Below the pieces are notes generated by a model. It was not told the origin of the DNA. It saw only the letters and a list, made by a program, of their open reading frames with translations, and searched no databases. Below, piece after piece: positions 8,614-18,818 of a DNA stretch of 64,000 nt. Position 1 is the stretch's first letter. The number at the start of each line of letters is the position of its first letter. This DNA is from DASSUW01 sp963774155 (lineage in GTDB: Bacteria > Actinomycetota > Thermoleophilia > Solirubrobacterales > Solirubrobacteraceae), in assembly GCA_963774155.1 (NCBI GenBank), contig CAVZDW010000006.1, positions 124,001-188,000 on the forward strand, written 5' to 3'. The position numbers and the translations under genes were made by a program.

Positions 8614-9431
8614 GCCGTTCCGGCGAGAAGCTGCTGACCTACGCGATCCTCGGCGCGTTCTCGCTCGCCGCGCTCGTGCCCATCGTCGGCGTGATCTCGC
8701 TGGCCATGAACGAGCCGCGCGAGCTGGTGAGCGGCTTCGCGCTCCCTGACCGCATCAGCCTCGACACGTTCAGGTACGCGTGGGAGGCGGCGAACTTCTC
8801 CACCTACCTGCAGTCGAGCGTGATCGTCAGCTTCGCCGTCGTCGCAGCCACGACGTTCTTCTCGATCCTCGCCGGCTACGCATTCGGCACCATGCGCTTC
8901 CGCGGCTCGACCGTGCTGTTCTACACGCTGCTGCTCGGGATGATCATCCCGTTCGAGGCAGTCGTCGTGCCGCTGTACTACGACCTCCGCACGTTCGGGC
9001 TGACCGACAGCTACTGGGCGCTGATCCTGCCGCAGGTCGGGCTCAACGTCTCGTTCGGGACGTTCTGGATGCGCGCGTACTTCCGCTCGGTGCCCCGCAC
9101 GCTGATCGATGCGGCGCACATCGACGGCGCGTCGCCGTGGCGGACGCTCTGGCGCGTGCTGCTCCCGCCCGGCCGCCCCGCCGTGGTGACGCTGATGCTG
9201 CTGCTCTTCATGTGGACGTGGAACGAGTTCCTGCTCGCGCTCGTGATGATCCAGAGCGAGGAGTTCCGCACCGCGCCGCTCGGCCTCGCGTTCTTCGTCG
9301 GCAACCGGTCGACCGACTACGTCAGCCTCGCGGCCGGCGCGGTGATCGTGGCGCTGCCCGTCGTCGCCGTCTACCTCATCCTCCAGCGCGACTTCATCCG
9401 CGGGATGTTCACGGGAGCCCTGCGCGGATGA
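8610..9431 (+). CDS. Sugar ABC transporter permease (MalG type)
   Basis: A 273-residue membrane protein with six predicted transmembrane segments. The EAA loop is IDAAHIDGASPWRTLWRVLLP. It is the second permease of the importer and pairs with the MalF-type protein. The ATG at 8610 overlaps the upstream stop (ATGA), which fixes the start within a longer open frame. Its own stop overlaps the AraC start by 4 nt. Confidence 0.92.
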   Translation: MSRSGEKLLTYAILGAFSLAALVPIVGVISLAMNEPRELVSGFALPDRISLDTFRYAWEAANFSTYLQSSVIVSFAVVAATTFFSILAGYAFGTMRFRGSTVLFYTLLLGMIIPFEAVVVPLYYDLRTFGLTDSYWALILPQVGLNVSFGTFWMRAYFRSVPRTLIDAAHIDGASPWRTLWRVLLPPGRPAVVTLMLLLFMWTWNEFLLALVMIQSEEFRTAPLGLAFFVGNRSTDYVSLAAGAVIVALPVVAVYLILQRDFIRGMFTGALRG

Positions 9432-10318
9432 GCGACGACTGGATCCGGCGCGCGCACGTCGACCTCGAGGACCTCTGGGAGAGCGCCTCGCTGCGACTGT
9501 TCGAGGCCTACGACGTCGAAGCCGCGCCGCGCTGGCGGCTCGAGCTGGAGAGCCAGCCGTATGGCGAGATCTGGCTCGTCCGCGCGGGCCGCTGCGCCGT
9601 CGTCCTCGGCGACCAGAGCGCGCTCGCGGGGCCCGGCGAGGTCGTGGTCCTGCAGCCGGGCCGGCGCCGCGTCTCGGCCAACGGCGCGGCGGGACCGCTC
9701 TCGCTGACCGGCTTCGGCTGCAGCCTGACCGCGTTCGGCGCGATCGACCTGCTCGGCGGGCTCGACCTGCCGCTCGTCGTGCGCGACCCGTCGCCGCGGC
9801 TCGTGCGGCTCATCGAGCGCACCGTGGCCGCCGCGCACGGCGACCGCCGCGACCGCGTGTTCCGCGCTCGCGCGCTGGCCGAGCTGGCGCTCGCGGAGAT
9901 CGTCCCGGCCGAGCCCGCGGCGCCGGAGCTGCGGCCGGAGCTGCAGGGCGCGCTGGCCTTCATCGCCGAGCACTTCGGCGAGCCGTTGGACCTCGCGGCC
10001 ATCGCGCGCACGGTGCACCTCTCGCCCAAGCACCTGAGCCGCCTGTTCCGCGAGACGCTCGGCCTGCCGCCGATGGCCTACCTGCGGCGCTACCGCCTCA
10101 ACTGGGCGCGCGAGCAGCTCGTTACCGGCGACGAGCCGATCACGACCATCGGCTTCGACGCCGGCTTCTCCGGCCCGGCGCACTTCTCGCGCGCGTTCCG
10201 GGCCGAGCATGGCGTGAACCCACGCGCCGTGCGGGCGCACGCTCGCGCCCTCCGGGCAAGTGGCCGCTCCGAGCGGTCAAGCACCCCTGAACCCACGACC
10301 GTACCTTCGCTGCCATGA
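9428..10318 (+). CDS. AraC-family transcriptional regulator
   Basis: A 296-residue protein. An N-terminal cupin-like sensor region (about 30-110) contains YGEIWLVRAGRCAVVLG. A C-terminal double helix-turn-helix of AraC type (about 180-275) has LDLAAIARTVHLSPKHLSRLF and the closing FSGPAHFSRAF segment. It is embedded in the sugar transport operon with ATGA overlaps on both sides, so it probably senses the imported sugar or a product and acts with the GntR regulator. The C-terminal tail after the HTH is unusually basic and Ser-rich. Confidence 0.88.
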   Translation: MSDDWIRRAHVDLEDLWESASLRLFEAYDVEAAPRWRLELESQPYGEIWLVRAGRCAVVLGDQSALAGPGEVVVLQPGRRRVSANGAAGPLSLTGFGCSLTAFGAIDLLGGLDLPLVVRDPSPRLVRLIERTVAAAHGDRRDRVFRARALAELALAEIVPAEPAAPELRPELQGALAFIAEHFGEPLDLAAIARTVHLSPKHLSRLFRETLGLPPMAYLRRYRLNWAREQLVTGDEPITTIGFDAGFSGPAHFSRAFRAEHGVNPRAVRAHARALRASGRSERSSTPEPTTVPSLP

Positions 10319-11064
10319 CCGCCACGCAAGCCACCATCCGCCTCAGCCAGGAGCAGATCGACGCGTTCCACCGCGACGGCTTCCTGGCCGTCGAGAGCCT
10401 CACCACGCCCGCCGAGGTGGCGGTGCTGCGCGAGGTCTACGACCGCCTCTTCAGCCGCGACATCGGCGGCGACCGGCTCGAGCTCGCCGCCCTCGACGAC
10501 GACGGTCGCGAGACGCTGCCGCAGATCATGAACCCGGAGAAGCATGCGCCCGAGCTGGAGGACACACAGGCGCGCGCCAACGCGCTGGCCATCGCTCGCT
10601 CGCTCCTCGGCCCCGACGCCGAGCGCGGCGGTGACCACGCGATCATGAAGCCGCCGGGTCACGGCGCACCGACGCCGTGGCACCAGGACGAGGCGTACTG
10701 GCATCCCGGCTTCGTGCACTCCGGCATCAGCGTCTGGATGCCGCTCCAGCCCGCCGTGCCGGAGAGCGGCTGCATGCAGTTCGTGCCCGGCACGCACCGC
10801 ATGGACGTCGTCCCGCACCACCTGATCGACCCCGATGCGCACGCGCTCGAGGCCGACGACCCGGTGAGCGAGGAGGCCGCGGTCGCCGTCCCGCTCCCGC
10901 CGGGCGGGTGCACGATCCACCACTGCCGCACGCTCCACTACGCCGGGGCCAACACGTCGAGCGAGCCGCGCCGCGCGTACATCATGGGCTTCTCGGTTCC
11001 CCCGCAGCCGCTCGCCGAGCCGCGGGACTTCTACTGGCAGCGGCCCGAATGGCACGAGGACTGA
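10315..11064 (+). CDS. PhyH-family Fe(II)/2-oxoglutarate-dependent dioxygenase
   Basis: A 249-residue protein of the phytanoyl-CoA dioxygenase family. The iron-binding H-x-D occurs in PWHQDEAYW (near residue 123), and the distal His and co-substrate Arg fit HYAGANTSSEPRRAY. Members hydroxylate unactivated carbons in a cytoplasmic reaction using O2 and 2-oxoglutarate. Its place inside a sugar-uptake operon (4-nt overlap with AraC, 10 nt before the ATPase gene) is odd. It may act on a glycoside aglycone or a modified sugar, but this is inference. Confidence 0.82.
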   Translation: MTATQATIRLSQEQIDAFHRDGFLAVESLTTPAEVAVLREVYDRLFSRDIGGDRLELAALDDDGRETLPQIMNPEKHAPELEDTQARANALAIARSLLGPDAERGGDHAIMKPPGHGAPTPWHQDEAYWHPGFVHSGISVWMPLQPAVPESGCMQFVPGTHRMDVVPHHLIDPDAHALEADDPVSEEAAVAVPLPPGGCTIHHCRTLHYAGANTSSEPRRAYIMGFSVPPQPLAEPRDFYWQRPEWHED

Positions 11065-11074
11065 GGAGGCGGCC

Positions 11075-12231
<1,157 letters not shown>

Positions 12232-12235
<4 letters not shown>

Positions 12236-13504
12236 GCGCGTTCCCGGCGGGCTTCACCTGGGGCGCTGCGACCGCCTCGTACCAGATCGAGGGCGGCGCG
12301 CAGGAGGGCGGGCGCGGCGAGAGCATCTGGGATCGCTTCTCGCGCATCCCCGGGACGGTCGACCGCGGCGACACCGGCGACGTCGCGTGCGACTTCTACA
12401 ACCGCTATCGCGAGGACGTCGGGCTGATGCGCGAGCTGGGGATCGGGGCGTTCCGCTTCTCGATCGCCTGGCCGCGCGTGATGCCGGACGGGCGCACGGT
12501 GAACGCGGCGGGCCTGGACTTCTACGACCGGCTGGTCGACGAGCTGCTGGCGGCCGGCATCGAGCCGTACCCGACGCTCTACCACTGGGACCTCCCGCAG
12601 GCGCTCGAGGACGAGGGCGGCTGGACGGCGCGGCTCGACGGCCGAGGCGTTCGTGAGCTACGCCGAGGCGGTGGCGGCGCGGCTCGGCGACCGGGTCGGC
12701 CACTGGATGACCCACAACGAGCCGTGGGTCGCCGCGTGGCTCGGCTACGGCTACGGGACGCACGCGCCGGGGCGGACCGGCGAGGCGCTCGCCGCCGGGC
12801 ACAACCTGCTCCTCAGTCACGGCTGGGCCGCCGAGGTCCTGGGTGGGAAGGTCGGGATCGCGCTCAACCTCTCGCCGATCGAGCCGGAGACCGACGCCGA
12901 CCGCGCGGCCGCCGTGGCGCATGACGGCCACCTCAACCGCTGGTTCCTCGACCCGCTGTTCCGCGGCGCCTACCCGGATGACGTCGAGCCGCCGCCGAAC
13001 GTCGAGCCCGGCGACCTCGAGGCGATCTCCGCGCCGCTCGACTTCCTCGGCGTGAACTTCTATCGCCGCACGGTGGTCCGCGAGAACGGCGACGGCCGCG
13101 AGATCGTTCGCGTGCCCGGCGCCCCGCATACGGCCATGGACTGGGAGGTCCGCCCGGACGCGCTGCGGCAGCTGCTCGAGCGCCTGCACACCGACTACGC
13201 ACCGGCCGCGATCCACATCACGGAGAACGGCGCGGCGTTCGAGGAGGTCCGCAGCCACGACGGGCGCGTCCGGGATCCGCAGCGCCAGGAGTACCTGGCC
13301 GGCCATCTCGACGCGGTCGCGGGAGCCATCGAGGCCGGCGTCCCCGTGCGCGGGTACTTCGTCTGGTCGCTGCTCGACAACTTCGAGTGGGGCTACGGCT
13401 ACGCGAAGCGCTTCGGGCTGGTCTACGTGGACTATCCGACGCTCGAGCGGGTGCCGAAGGACAGCTTCGCCTTCTACCGCGACTTCATCGCGGCGCACCG
13501 CTGA
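12232..13504 (+). pseudogene. GH1 beta-glucosidase, interrupted by a single frameshift at about 12634
   Basis: The first frame (12232-12633) encodes a GH1 N-terminus (FTWGAATASYQIEGG, then YHWDLPQALEDEGGW). The sequence resumes one frame later at 12635 (STAEAFVSYAEAV) and runs to TGA 13504. One extra C at 12634 explains the break exactly, and without it the protein would be about 423 residues. Both catalytic Glu motifs, HNEP (acid/base) and ITENG (nucleophile), lie in the second part. The intact enzyme would hydrolyse beta-glucosides inside the cell, fitting the transport operon that ends with it. A sequence error is as likely as a real mutation. Confidence 0.85.
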
Positions 13505-13524
13505 ATTGCCAAGTTAGGCGCGGT

Positions 13525-13538
13525 CCGCGCTGGGTAGG
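13525..13538 (-). repeat. 14-nt fragment of the structured intergenic element
   Basis: Read on the minus strand, this is CCTACCCAGCGCGG, identical over 14 nt to the 3' arm of the element at 15748-15893 (CCTACCCAGCGCGG at 15869-15882). It lies in the 48-nt gap between the GH1 gene and glgB. The rest of the element is absent, so it may be a remnant or chance. Confidence 0.3.
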
Positions 13539-13552
13539 CACACTTCCGTCAA

Positions 13553-15769
13553 ATGACGCTCGCCGCCGCCCAAGATCTCGATCGGCTGGTCAACCGCCGG
13601 CACGGGGATCCTCATTCGATCCTCGGTGCGCATCCCGTCGACGGCGGGGTGGTGATCCGGGCGCTCCGGCCCGCCGCCGCGGCCGTTCGCGCGATCACCG
13701 CGGGCGGGGAGACGGTGGAGCTGGCGAGCATCCATCCGGGCGGCATCTTCGAGGGCGTGGTGACCGGCGCGGAGCTCCCGCTCGCGTACAAGCTCGAGGT
13801 CGACTACGGCGAGTCGGGCACGGTCACCATCGACGACCCGTATCGCTTCCTGCCCACGATGGGCGAGCTCGACCTGCACCTCGTCGGCGAGGGCCGCCAC
13901 GAGGAGCTGTGGACGAAGCTCGGCGCGCACCTACGCGAGATGGACGGCGTGGTGGGGACGGCCTTCACGGTCTGGGCGCCCGCGGGCCAATCGGTCTCCG
14001 TGGTCGGCGACTTCAACTTCTGGGACGGGCGGATCCACCCGATGCGCGCGCTCGGCGCTTCCGGGGTGTGGGAGCTGTTCCTTCCCGGCGTCGGGGCCGG
14101 CGCGCGCTACAAGTACGAGATCATCGCCCCCGACGGCGAGATCCGGCTCAAGGCCGACCCGGTCGCGTTCGCGACCGAGGTCCCGCCCAAGACGGCGTCC
14201 GTGGTCGAGGACTCGACGCACGAGTGGATGGACGAGAAGTGGCTCGCGGCGCGGCGCGCCTCCGAGCCGCTCGAGGGCCCGATGTCGATCTACGAGGTCC
14301 ACCTCGGGTCCTGGCGGCTGAACCCGAACGAGGGCAACCGCTCGCTGACCTACCTCGAGCTGGCCGACGAGCTGTCGGCCTACGCGGCCGACATGGGCTT
14401 CACGCACATCGAGCTGCTGCCCGTGATGGCCCATCCGTTCTCCGGCTCGTGGGGCTACCAGGTCACCGGCTACTTCGCGCCCACGCCGCGCTACGGCTCG
14501 CCCGACGACTTCAAGGCCTTCGTCGACCGCCTGCACGCCAACGGCCTCGGGGTGATCCTCGACTGGGTGCCGGCGCACTTCCCGCGCGACGACTTCGCCC
14601 TGGCGCGCTTCGACGGCACCGCGCTCTACGAGCACGCGGACCCGCGCCGCGGGTTCCATCCCGACTGGGGCACGCTGGTCTTCAACTACGGGCGCCACGA
14701 GGTCCGCAACTTCCTCATCGCCAACGCCCTCTTCTGGCTGCGCGAGTACCACGCGGACGGCATCCGCGTCGACGCCGTCGCCTCGATGCTCTACCTGGAC
14801 TACTCCCGCGAGGAGGGCCAGTGGGTGCCGAACGAGTACGGCGGCAACGAGGACCTCGAGGCCGTCGGCTTCCTCAAGGAGCTCAACGAGGTCCTGTACG
14901 CCCGCGAGCCGGGGACGATCTCTGCGGCCGAGGAGTCGACCGCGTGGCCGGGCGTCTCACGTCCCACGTACATCGGCGGGCTCGGCTTCGGCTTCAAGTG
15001 GAACATGGGCTGGATGCACGACACGCTGGCCTACTTCCAGCAGGACCCGATCTACCGGCGCTGGCACCACCACGAGCTGACCTTCAGCCTCGTCTACGCG
15101 TTCACCGAGAACTTCATCCTGCCGCTGTCCCACGACGAGGTCGTGCACGGCAAGGGCTCGCTGCTCAACAAGATGCCGGGCGACAAGTGGCAGAAGCTCG
15201 CCAACCTGCGCTCGCTCTACGCGTTCATGTGGGCGCACCCCGGCAAGAAGCTGCTCTTCATGGGCTGCGAGCTGGCGCAGGAGAGCGAGTGGAGCGAGGA
15301 GCGCTCGCTGGACTGGCACCTGCTCGAGGATCCCCAGCACGCCGGCGTGCAGTCGCTGGTGCGCGACCTCAACCACGCCTACAAGGCCGAGCCCGCGCTG
15401 TGGGACGCCGACTCCGACCACACGGCGTTCTGGTGGATCGAGGCCAACGACGCCGACAGCAACGTCTTCGCCTTCGCGCGCCGCTCCAAGAACTCCGAGC
15501 GCGTCATCATCTTCGTGGCCAACCTCTCGCCGGTGCCGCGCTACGGCTACCGGCTCGGCCTGCCGCGCTCGGGCCGCTGGCGCGAGGCCCTCAACACCGA
15601 CTCGGGCTACTACGGCGGCTCCGACGTCGGGAACCTCGGCGGCATCGAGGCCGGCCCGATCGCGTGGCAGAACCAGCCGTTCTCGGCCGAGGTCAGCCTG
15701 CCGCCGCTGGGCACGCTCTGGCTCGTGCCCGAGGATCAGCAGGGTGACGAACATCAACTGCGGCATTAA
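13553..15769 (+). CDS. glgB: 1,4-alpha-glucan branching enzyme
   Basis: A 738-residue GH13 enzyme of typical GlgB length. An N-terminal carbohydrate-binding part (including VWAPAGQSVSVVGDFNFWD, about 135-155) precedes the catalytic barrel with DGIRVDAVASMLYLDYSRE (nucleophile Asp), SAAEEST (acid/base Glu) and LPLSHDEVVHGKGS. It cuts alpha-1,4 chains and rejoins them as alpha-1,6 branches in glycogen synthesis. No clear Shine-Dalgarno precedes the ATG. The last codons and the TAA lie inside the structured element that fills the gap to the convergent gene. Confidence 0.95.
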   Translation: MTLAAAQDLDRLVNRRHGDPHSILGAHPVDGGVVIRALRPAAAAVRAITAGGETVELASIHPGGIFEGVVTGAELPLAYKLEVDYGESGTVTIDDPYRFLPTMGELDLHLVGEGRHEELWTKLGAHLREMDGVVGTAFTVWAPAGQSVSVVGDFNFWDGRIHPMRALGASGVWELFLPGVGAGARYKYEIIAPDGEIRLKADPVAFATEVPPKTASVVEDSTHEWMDEKWLAARRASEPLEGPMSIYEVHLGSWRLNPNEGNRSLTYLELADELSAYAADMGFTHIELLPVMAHPFSGSWGYQVTGYFAPTPRYGSPDDFKAFVDRLHANGLGVILDWVPAHFPRDDFALARFDGTALYEHADPRRGFHPDWGTLVFNYGRHEVRNFLIANALFWLREYHADGIRVDAVASMLYLDYSREEGQWVPNEYGGNEDLEAVGFLKELNEVLYAREPGTISAAEESTAWPGVSRPTYIGGLGFGFKWNMGWMHDTLAYFQQDPIYRRWHHHELTFSLVYAFTENFILPLSHDEVVHGKGSLLNKMPGDKWQKLANLRSLYAFMWAHPGKKLLFMGCELAQESEWSEERSLDWHLLEDPQHAGVQSLVRDLNHAYKAEPALWDADSDHTAFWWIEANDADSNVFAFARRSKNSERVIIFVANLSPVPRYGYRLGLPRSGRWREALNTDSGYYGGSDVGNLGGIEAGPIAWQNQPFSAEVSLPPLGTLWLVPEDQQGDEHQLRH

Positions 15770-15893
15770 GGGAGCGGGATCGGCCGCTGTGCTGACTTTT
15801 CCTCGTATAGCGAGGATTCGTCAGCACGCCACTTCCAGAGTGGCCAGCGAGGCCGATCCCCCAACCTCCCTACCCAGCGCGGTTGACAGTTCG
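15748..15893. ncRNA. Branched structured element, copy 1 (possible ncRNA; strand unknown)
   Basis: On the plus strand: outer helix CGAAC (15748-15752)/GTTCG (15889-15893); TCAACTGCG (15754-15762)/CGCGGTTGA (15878-15886), with one G-U pair; asymmetric internal loop GCATTAA/TACCCAG; GGGAG (15770-15774)/CTCCC (15866-15870); a perfect 10-bp helix 15776-15785/15851-15860. Two hairpins close the junction: GTGCTGAC (15789-15796)/GTCAGCAC (15820-15827) and GCCACT (15828-15833)/AGTGGC (15839-15844). A second copy at 38062-38214 keeps the arms and internal loop but has different hairpin sequences. There is no T-tract, so it is not a plain terminator. It lies between convergent genes. Confidence 0.5.
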
Positions 15894-15897
15894 CGCC

Positions 15898-17061
15898 CTA
15901 GCGGCGCTTCACGACGACCGAGCGGCTCAAGCCGCGCGCGTTGCCGCTGCCGCTGACCGGCTGCACGAGCACCCGGAACCGCTTCGCGGCCCTGCGCGCG
16001 CGCGGCACCGCGAACGAGTACCGCGAGCGGAGGTTGTCCGCCGGGCCCACGAGCCGCCGCTTCACGCGCTGCCAGCCGGCGCCGGACCGCTTGCGCTGGA
16101 GCGTCACGGTGGCGTCGACGGCGGGGAGGATCGAGCCCTCGACGCGGGCCCACCGGCGCGAGGAGTGGCGCGCCTTGGCCCCCACCTTGACCTTGCTCTT
16201 CACGCTCACCACCGGGCTCGTGACGGGCACCGGGGTGCGCGTGACGACGCGGTAGCGCGTGTTCGCCCAGACGTTGTCGACCATGAACAGGTAGCCGCCG
16301 TCGCCGCCCGTGCGGGCGGTCTTGAGCTCGACGAAGCCGGAGTCCTGCGGGCGCTGCTGCTCGAGCGCCAGCGTGAGCCCGCCGACGCCGCTGCCGCTCA
16401 CGCGGCCGCCGAGCGTCGTGCTGCCGCCCCAGGTGACCGCGGAGTGCGACAGGTTCACCGTGATGGCGGTCGGGAGCGGGCCGGTCTTGAAGCTCTTGCG
16501 CGAGCCGAGCCGCGTACCGGCCGCGTTGGTGGCGCGCGTGCGCCAGTAGTAGGTGGTGCTCGGCTTGAGGTCGGTCAGGTCGACGCTCGCGGTCACCGTG
16601 CCGTTGCTCGCGGTCACGTTCGGCGTGAGGTTGCCGAAGCTCGTGCTCGATCCCCACTGGATCCGGTAGCCCGTCTCGATGTTCTTGGTGTTGACCGAGG
16701 AGGTCACCCTGGCCGAGGTGGGCGTGACGGCGCTCGACACCTGGTTGGAGATCGAGGGGGGTCCCGCTGTACGGAAGGTCTGGTCCTGGCCCTGCGCGAC
16801 ATCGGTCCCGTCGCTCGCCACGAGCCGGTAGTGGTACGTCGTGTCGACGGTCAGGCCGGTGATGTTCGCGGTGACGGGACCGTCCGGCGGATTGGCCACG
16901 ACGGGCGTCGTGAGGCCGTAGTTCGTCGTCGTCCCGTACTCGAAGTTCGCGGTGGTCGCTTCTTCGACCGTGCCGTTGAGGGTCGCGCCGGTGGCGCCGA
17001 CGTTCGTGGCGGGCTGAGTCGTGGCGATGACCGCGACGGCCAGGAGGGTGGCGACAAGCAT
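15898..17061 (-). CDS. Secreted fibronectin type III-like repeat protein
   Basis: A 387-residue protein. The N-terminal hydrophobic segment (MLVATLLAVAVIATTQPA) looks like a signal peptide. Two FN3-like modules follow (about 20-100 and 105-195), with the repeated TGATLNGTV/TSARVTSSV and TTYHYRLVASDG/TTYYWRTRATNAAG patterns. A C-terminal Arg/Lys-rich beta region (about 200-387) has two more Ig-like units. Probably a surface or secreted binding protein; there are no catalytic residues to recognise. It lies antisense between glgB and treZ, and ATG 17061 is preferred over upstream codons because it starts the signal sequence. Confidence 0.72.
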   Translation of the reverse strand: MLVATLLAVAVIATTQPATNVGATGATLNGTVEEATTANFEYGTTTNYGLTTPVVANPPDGPVTANITGLTVDTTYHYRLVASDGTDVAQGQDQTFRTAGPPSISNQVSSAVTPTSARVTSSVNTKNIETGYRIQWGSSTSFGNLTPNVTASNGTVTASVDLTDLKPSTTYYWRTRATNAAGTRLGSRKSFKTGPLPTAITVNLSHSAVTWGGSTTLGGRVSGSGVGGLTLALEQQRPQDSGFVELKTARTGGDGGYLFMVDNVWANTRYRVVTRTPVPVTSPVVSVKSKVKVGAKARHSSRRWARVEGSILPAVDATVTLQRKRSGAGWQRVKRRLVGPADNLRSRYSFAVPRARRAAKRFRVLVQPVSGSGNARGLSRSVVVKRR

Positions 17062-17104
17062 GGCCTCGATTGAACACCCCGATCCGGGGGAAGATGCGGT
17101 GACC

Positions 17105-18818
17105 ATGCTTCCGTTCGAGCGCCGCCTGGGCGCCTACCCACTCGGTGACGGCCGCGGCGAGTTCCGCGTCTGGGCGCCCGGGGCCGAGCGGATCGCGCTG
17201 CGCCTGGACGGCTCCGAGCGCGCCGCTGGACGACGCCGGGATGGGTGTCTGGGAAGCGACGGCCGAGGCGCTCCCGGGTGCCGACTACGCCTACGTGGTC
17301 GACGGCTCCGAGCTTCCGGACCCGTGCAGCCGGTGGCAGCCCGAGGGCCTGCGCGGGCCTTCGCGGCTGCTCGATGTGGCCGCCTTCGAATGGACCGACG
17401 AGGCCTGGGTCCCGCCGGCCATGGGCGAGCTCGTGCTCTACGAGCTGCACGTCGGCACCTTCACGGCCGAGGGCACGTTCGAGGCCGTCATCCCGTATCT
17501 GCGCGGCCTGCGGGAGCTGGGGGTCACGGCGATCGAGCTGATGCCCGTCGGCGAGTTCCCGGGGAACCACGGGTGGGGCTATGACGGCGTGTACCTCTCC
17601 GCCGCGCAGTCCTCCTACGGCGGCCCGCAGGGTCTGCAGCGCCTCGTGGACGCCGCCCACGCCGAGGGCCTGGCCGTGATCCTCGACGTGGTCTACAACC
17701 ACGTCGGAGCGAGCGGCGGCGCGGCGCTGCGCGCGTTCGGCCCCTACTTCACCTCGCACTACGAGACCCCGTGGGGCGACGCGCTGAACTACGACGCCGA
17801 GGACTCCGGCGCGGTGCGGGAATGGGCGCTGCAGAGCGCCGAGCAGTGGGTCCGCGACTTCCACGTCGACGGGCTGCGGCTCGACGCCGTGCACGCGATC
17901 ATGGACGGCGGTCCCGAGCATCTGGTGGCCGCGCTCGTGCGCCGCACGGCGCCCGCCTTCGTGATCGCCGAGTCGGGCCTGAACGACCCGAAGGTCATGC
18001 GCGACGTCATGCGCGGCGGCTGGGGCTGCGACGCCGCCTGGGCGGACGACTTCCACCACGCCCTGCGCGTCCTGCTCACCGGCGATCACGCCGGCTACTA
18101 CGCCGAGTTCGGCGCCGTGGCCGACCTGGCCAAGGCGTTCCACCGCCCCCACGTCCACGACGGCACGTACTCGACCTTCCGCCGCCGCCGCTTCGGCGCG
18201 AAGGCCGACGACGTGCCGCCCGAGCGCTTCGTGGTCTTCTCCGCCAACCACGACCAGGTCGGCAACCGCGCCTTCGGCGACCGCCTCCCGGTCGAGACCC
18301 GCGCGCTGGCGGCGTTCGTCACGCTGCTCTCGCCCTTCACGCCGATGCTCTTCCAGGGCGAGGAGCACGGCGAGAACGCGCCGTTCCAGTTCTTCTCGGA
18401 CCACATCGACGTGGAGATCGCGGACGCCACCCGCGAGGGCCGCCGGCGCGAGTTCTCCGCCTTCGCCGAGTTCGCGGGCCGGGAGGTGCCCGATCCCCAG
18501 GATCCGGCCACCTTCGAGGCCTCCAAGCTCACCCGCGAGGGCGAGCCCGAGGGCCTGCGAGAGCTCTACGAGGCGCTCCTGCGCGTCCGCCGCGAGCTCC
18601 CGCCCGGCGACGCCGAGGCCGTCGACCACGACGAGCACGCCGGCTGGCTGCGCGTGCGCCGCGGCGCCTTCGTGCTCGTGGCCAACTTCTCCCGGCGCGA
18701 TTCCCACGTGCCGCTCGACGGAACGGCGGAGCTGGTGCTGGCCACGAGCCATGCCACCGCGGAGCCGGGATACGTCGTGCTGCCACCACTGTCCGGCGTG
18801 TTGGCACGGCTAGGGTGA
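17105..18818 (+). pseudogene. treZ: Malto-oligosyltrehalose trehalohydrolase, frameshifted near 17219
   Basis: The first 37 or so codons (RRLGAYPLGDGRGEFRVWAPG) are in one frame. From about 17220 the sequence continues one frame later (APLDDAGMGVWEA) to TGA 18818, so a single extra base splits the gene. Corrected length is about 570 residues, normal for TreZ. GH13 motifs are in the second part: VDGLRLDAVHAIMD, FVIAESGLND and FSANHDQVGN. TreZ releases trehalose from maltooligosyl-trehalose, acting with TreY and TreX directly downstream (4-nt overlap). The start could also be the in-frame GTG 17099. Confidence 0.85.

Noticed and set aside
15748..15893. Structured element as a simple bidirectional terminator
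   Set aside because: The multi-branched layout with a conserved asymmetric loop and no T-tract on either strand is unlike an intrinsic terminator.
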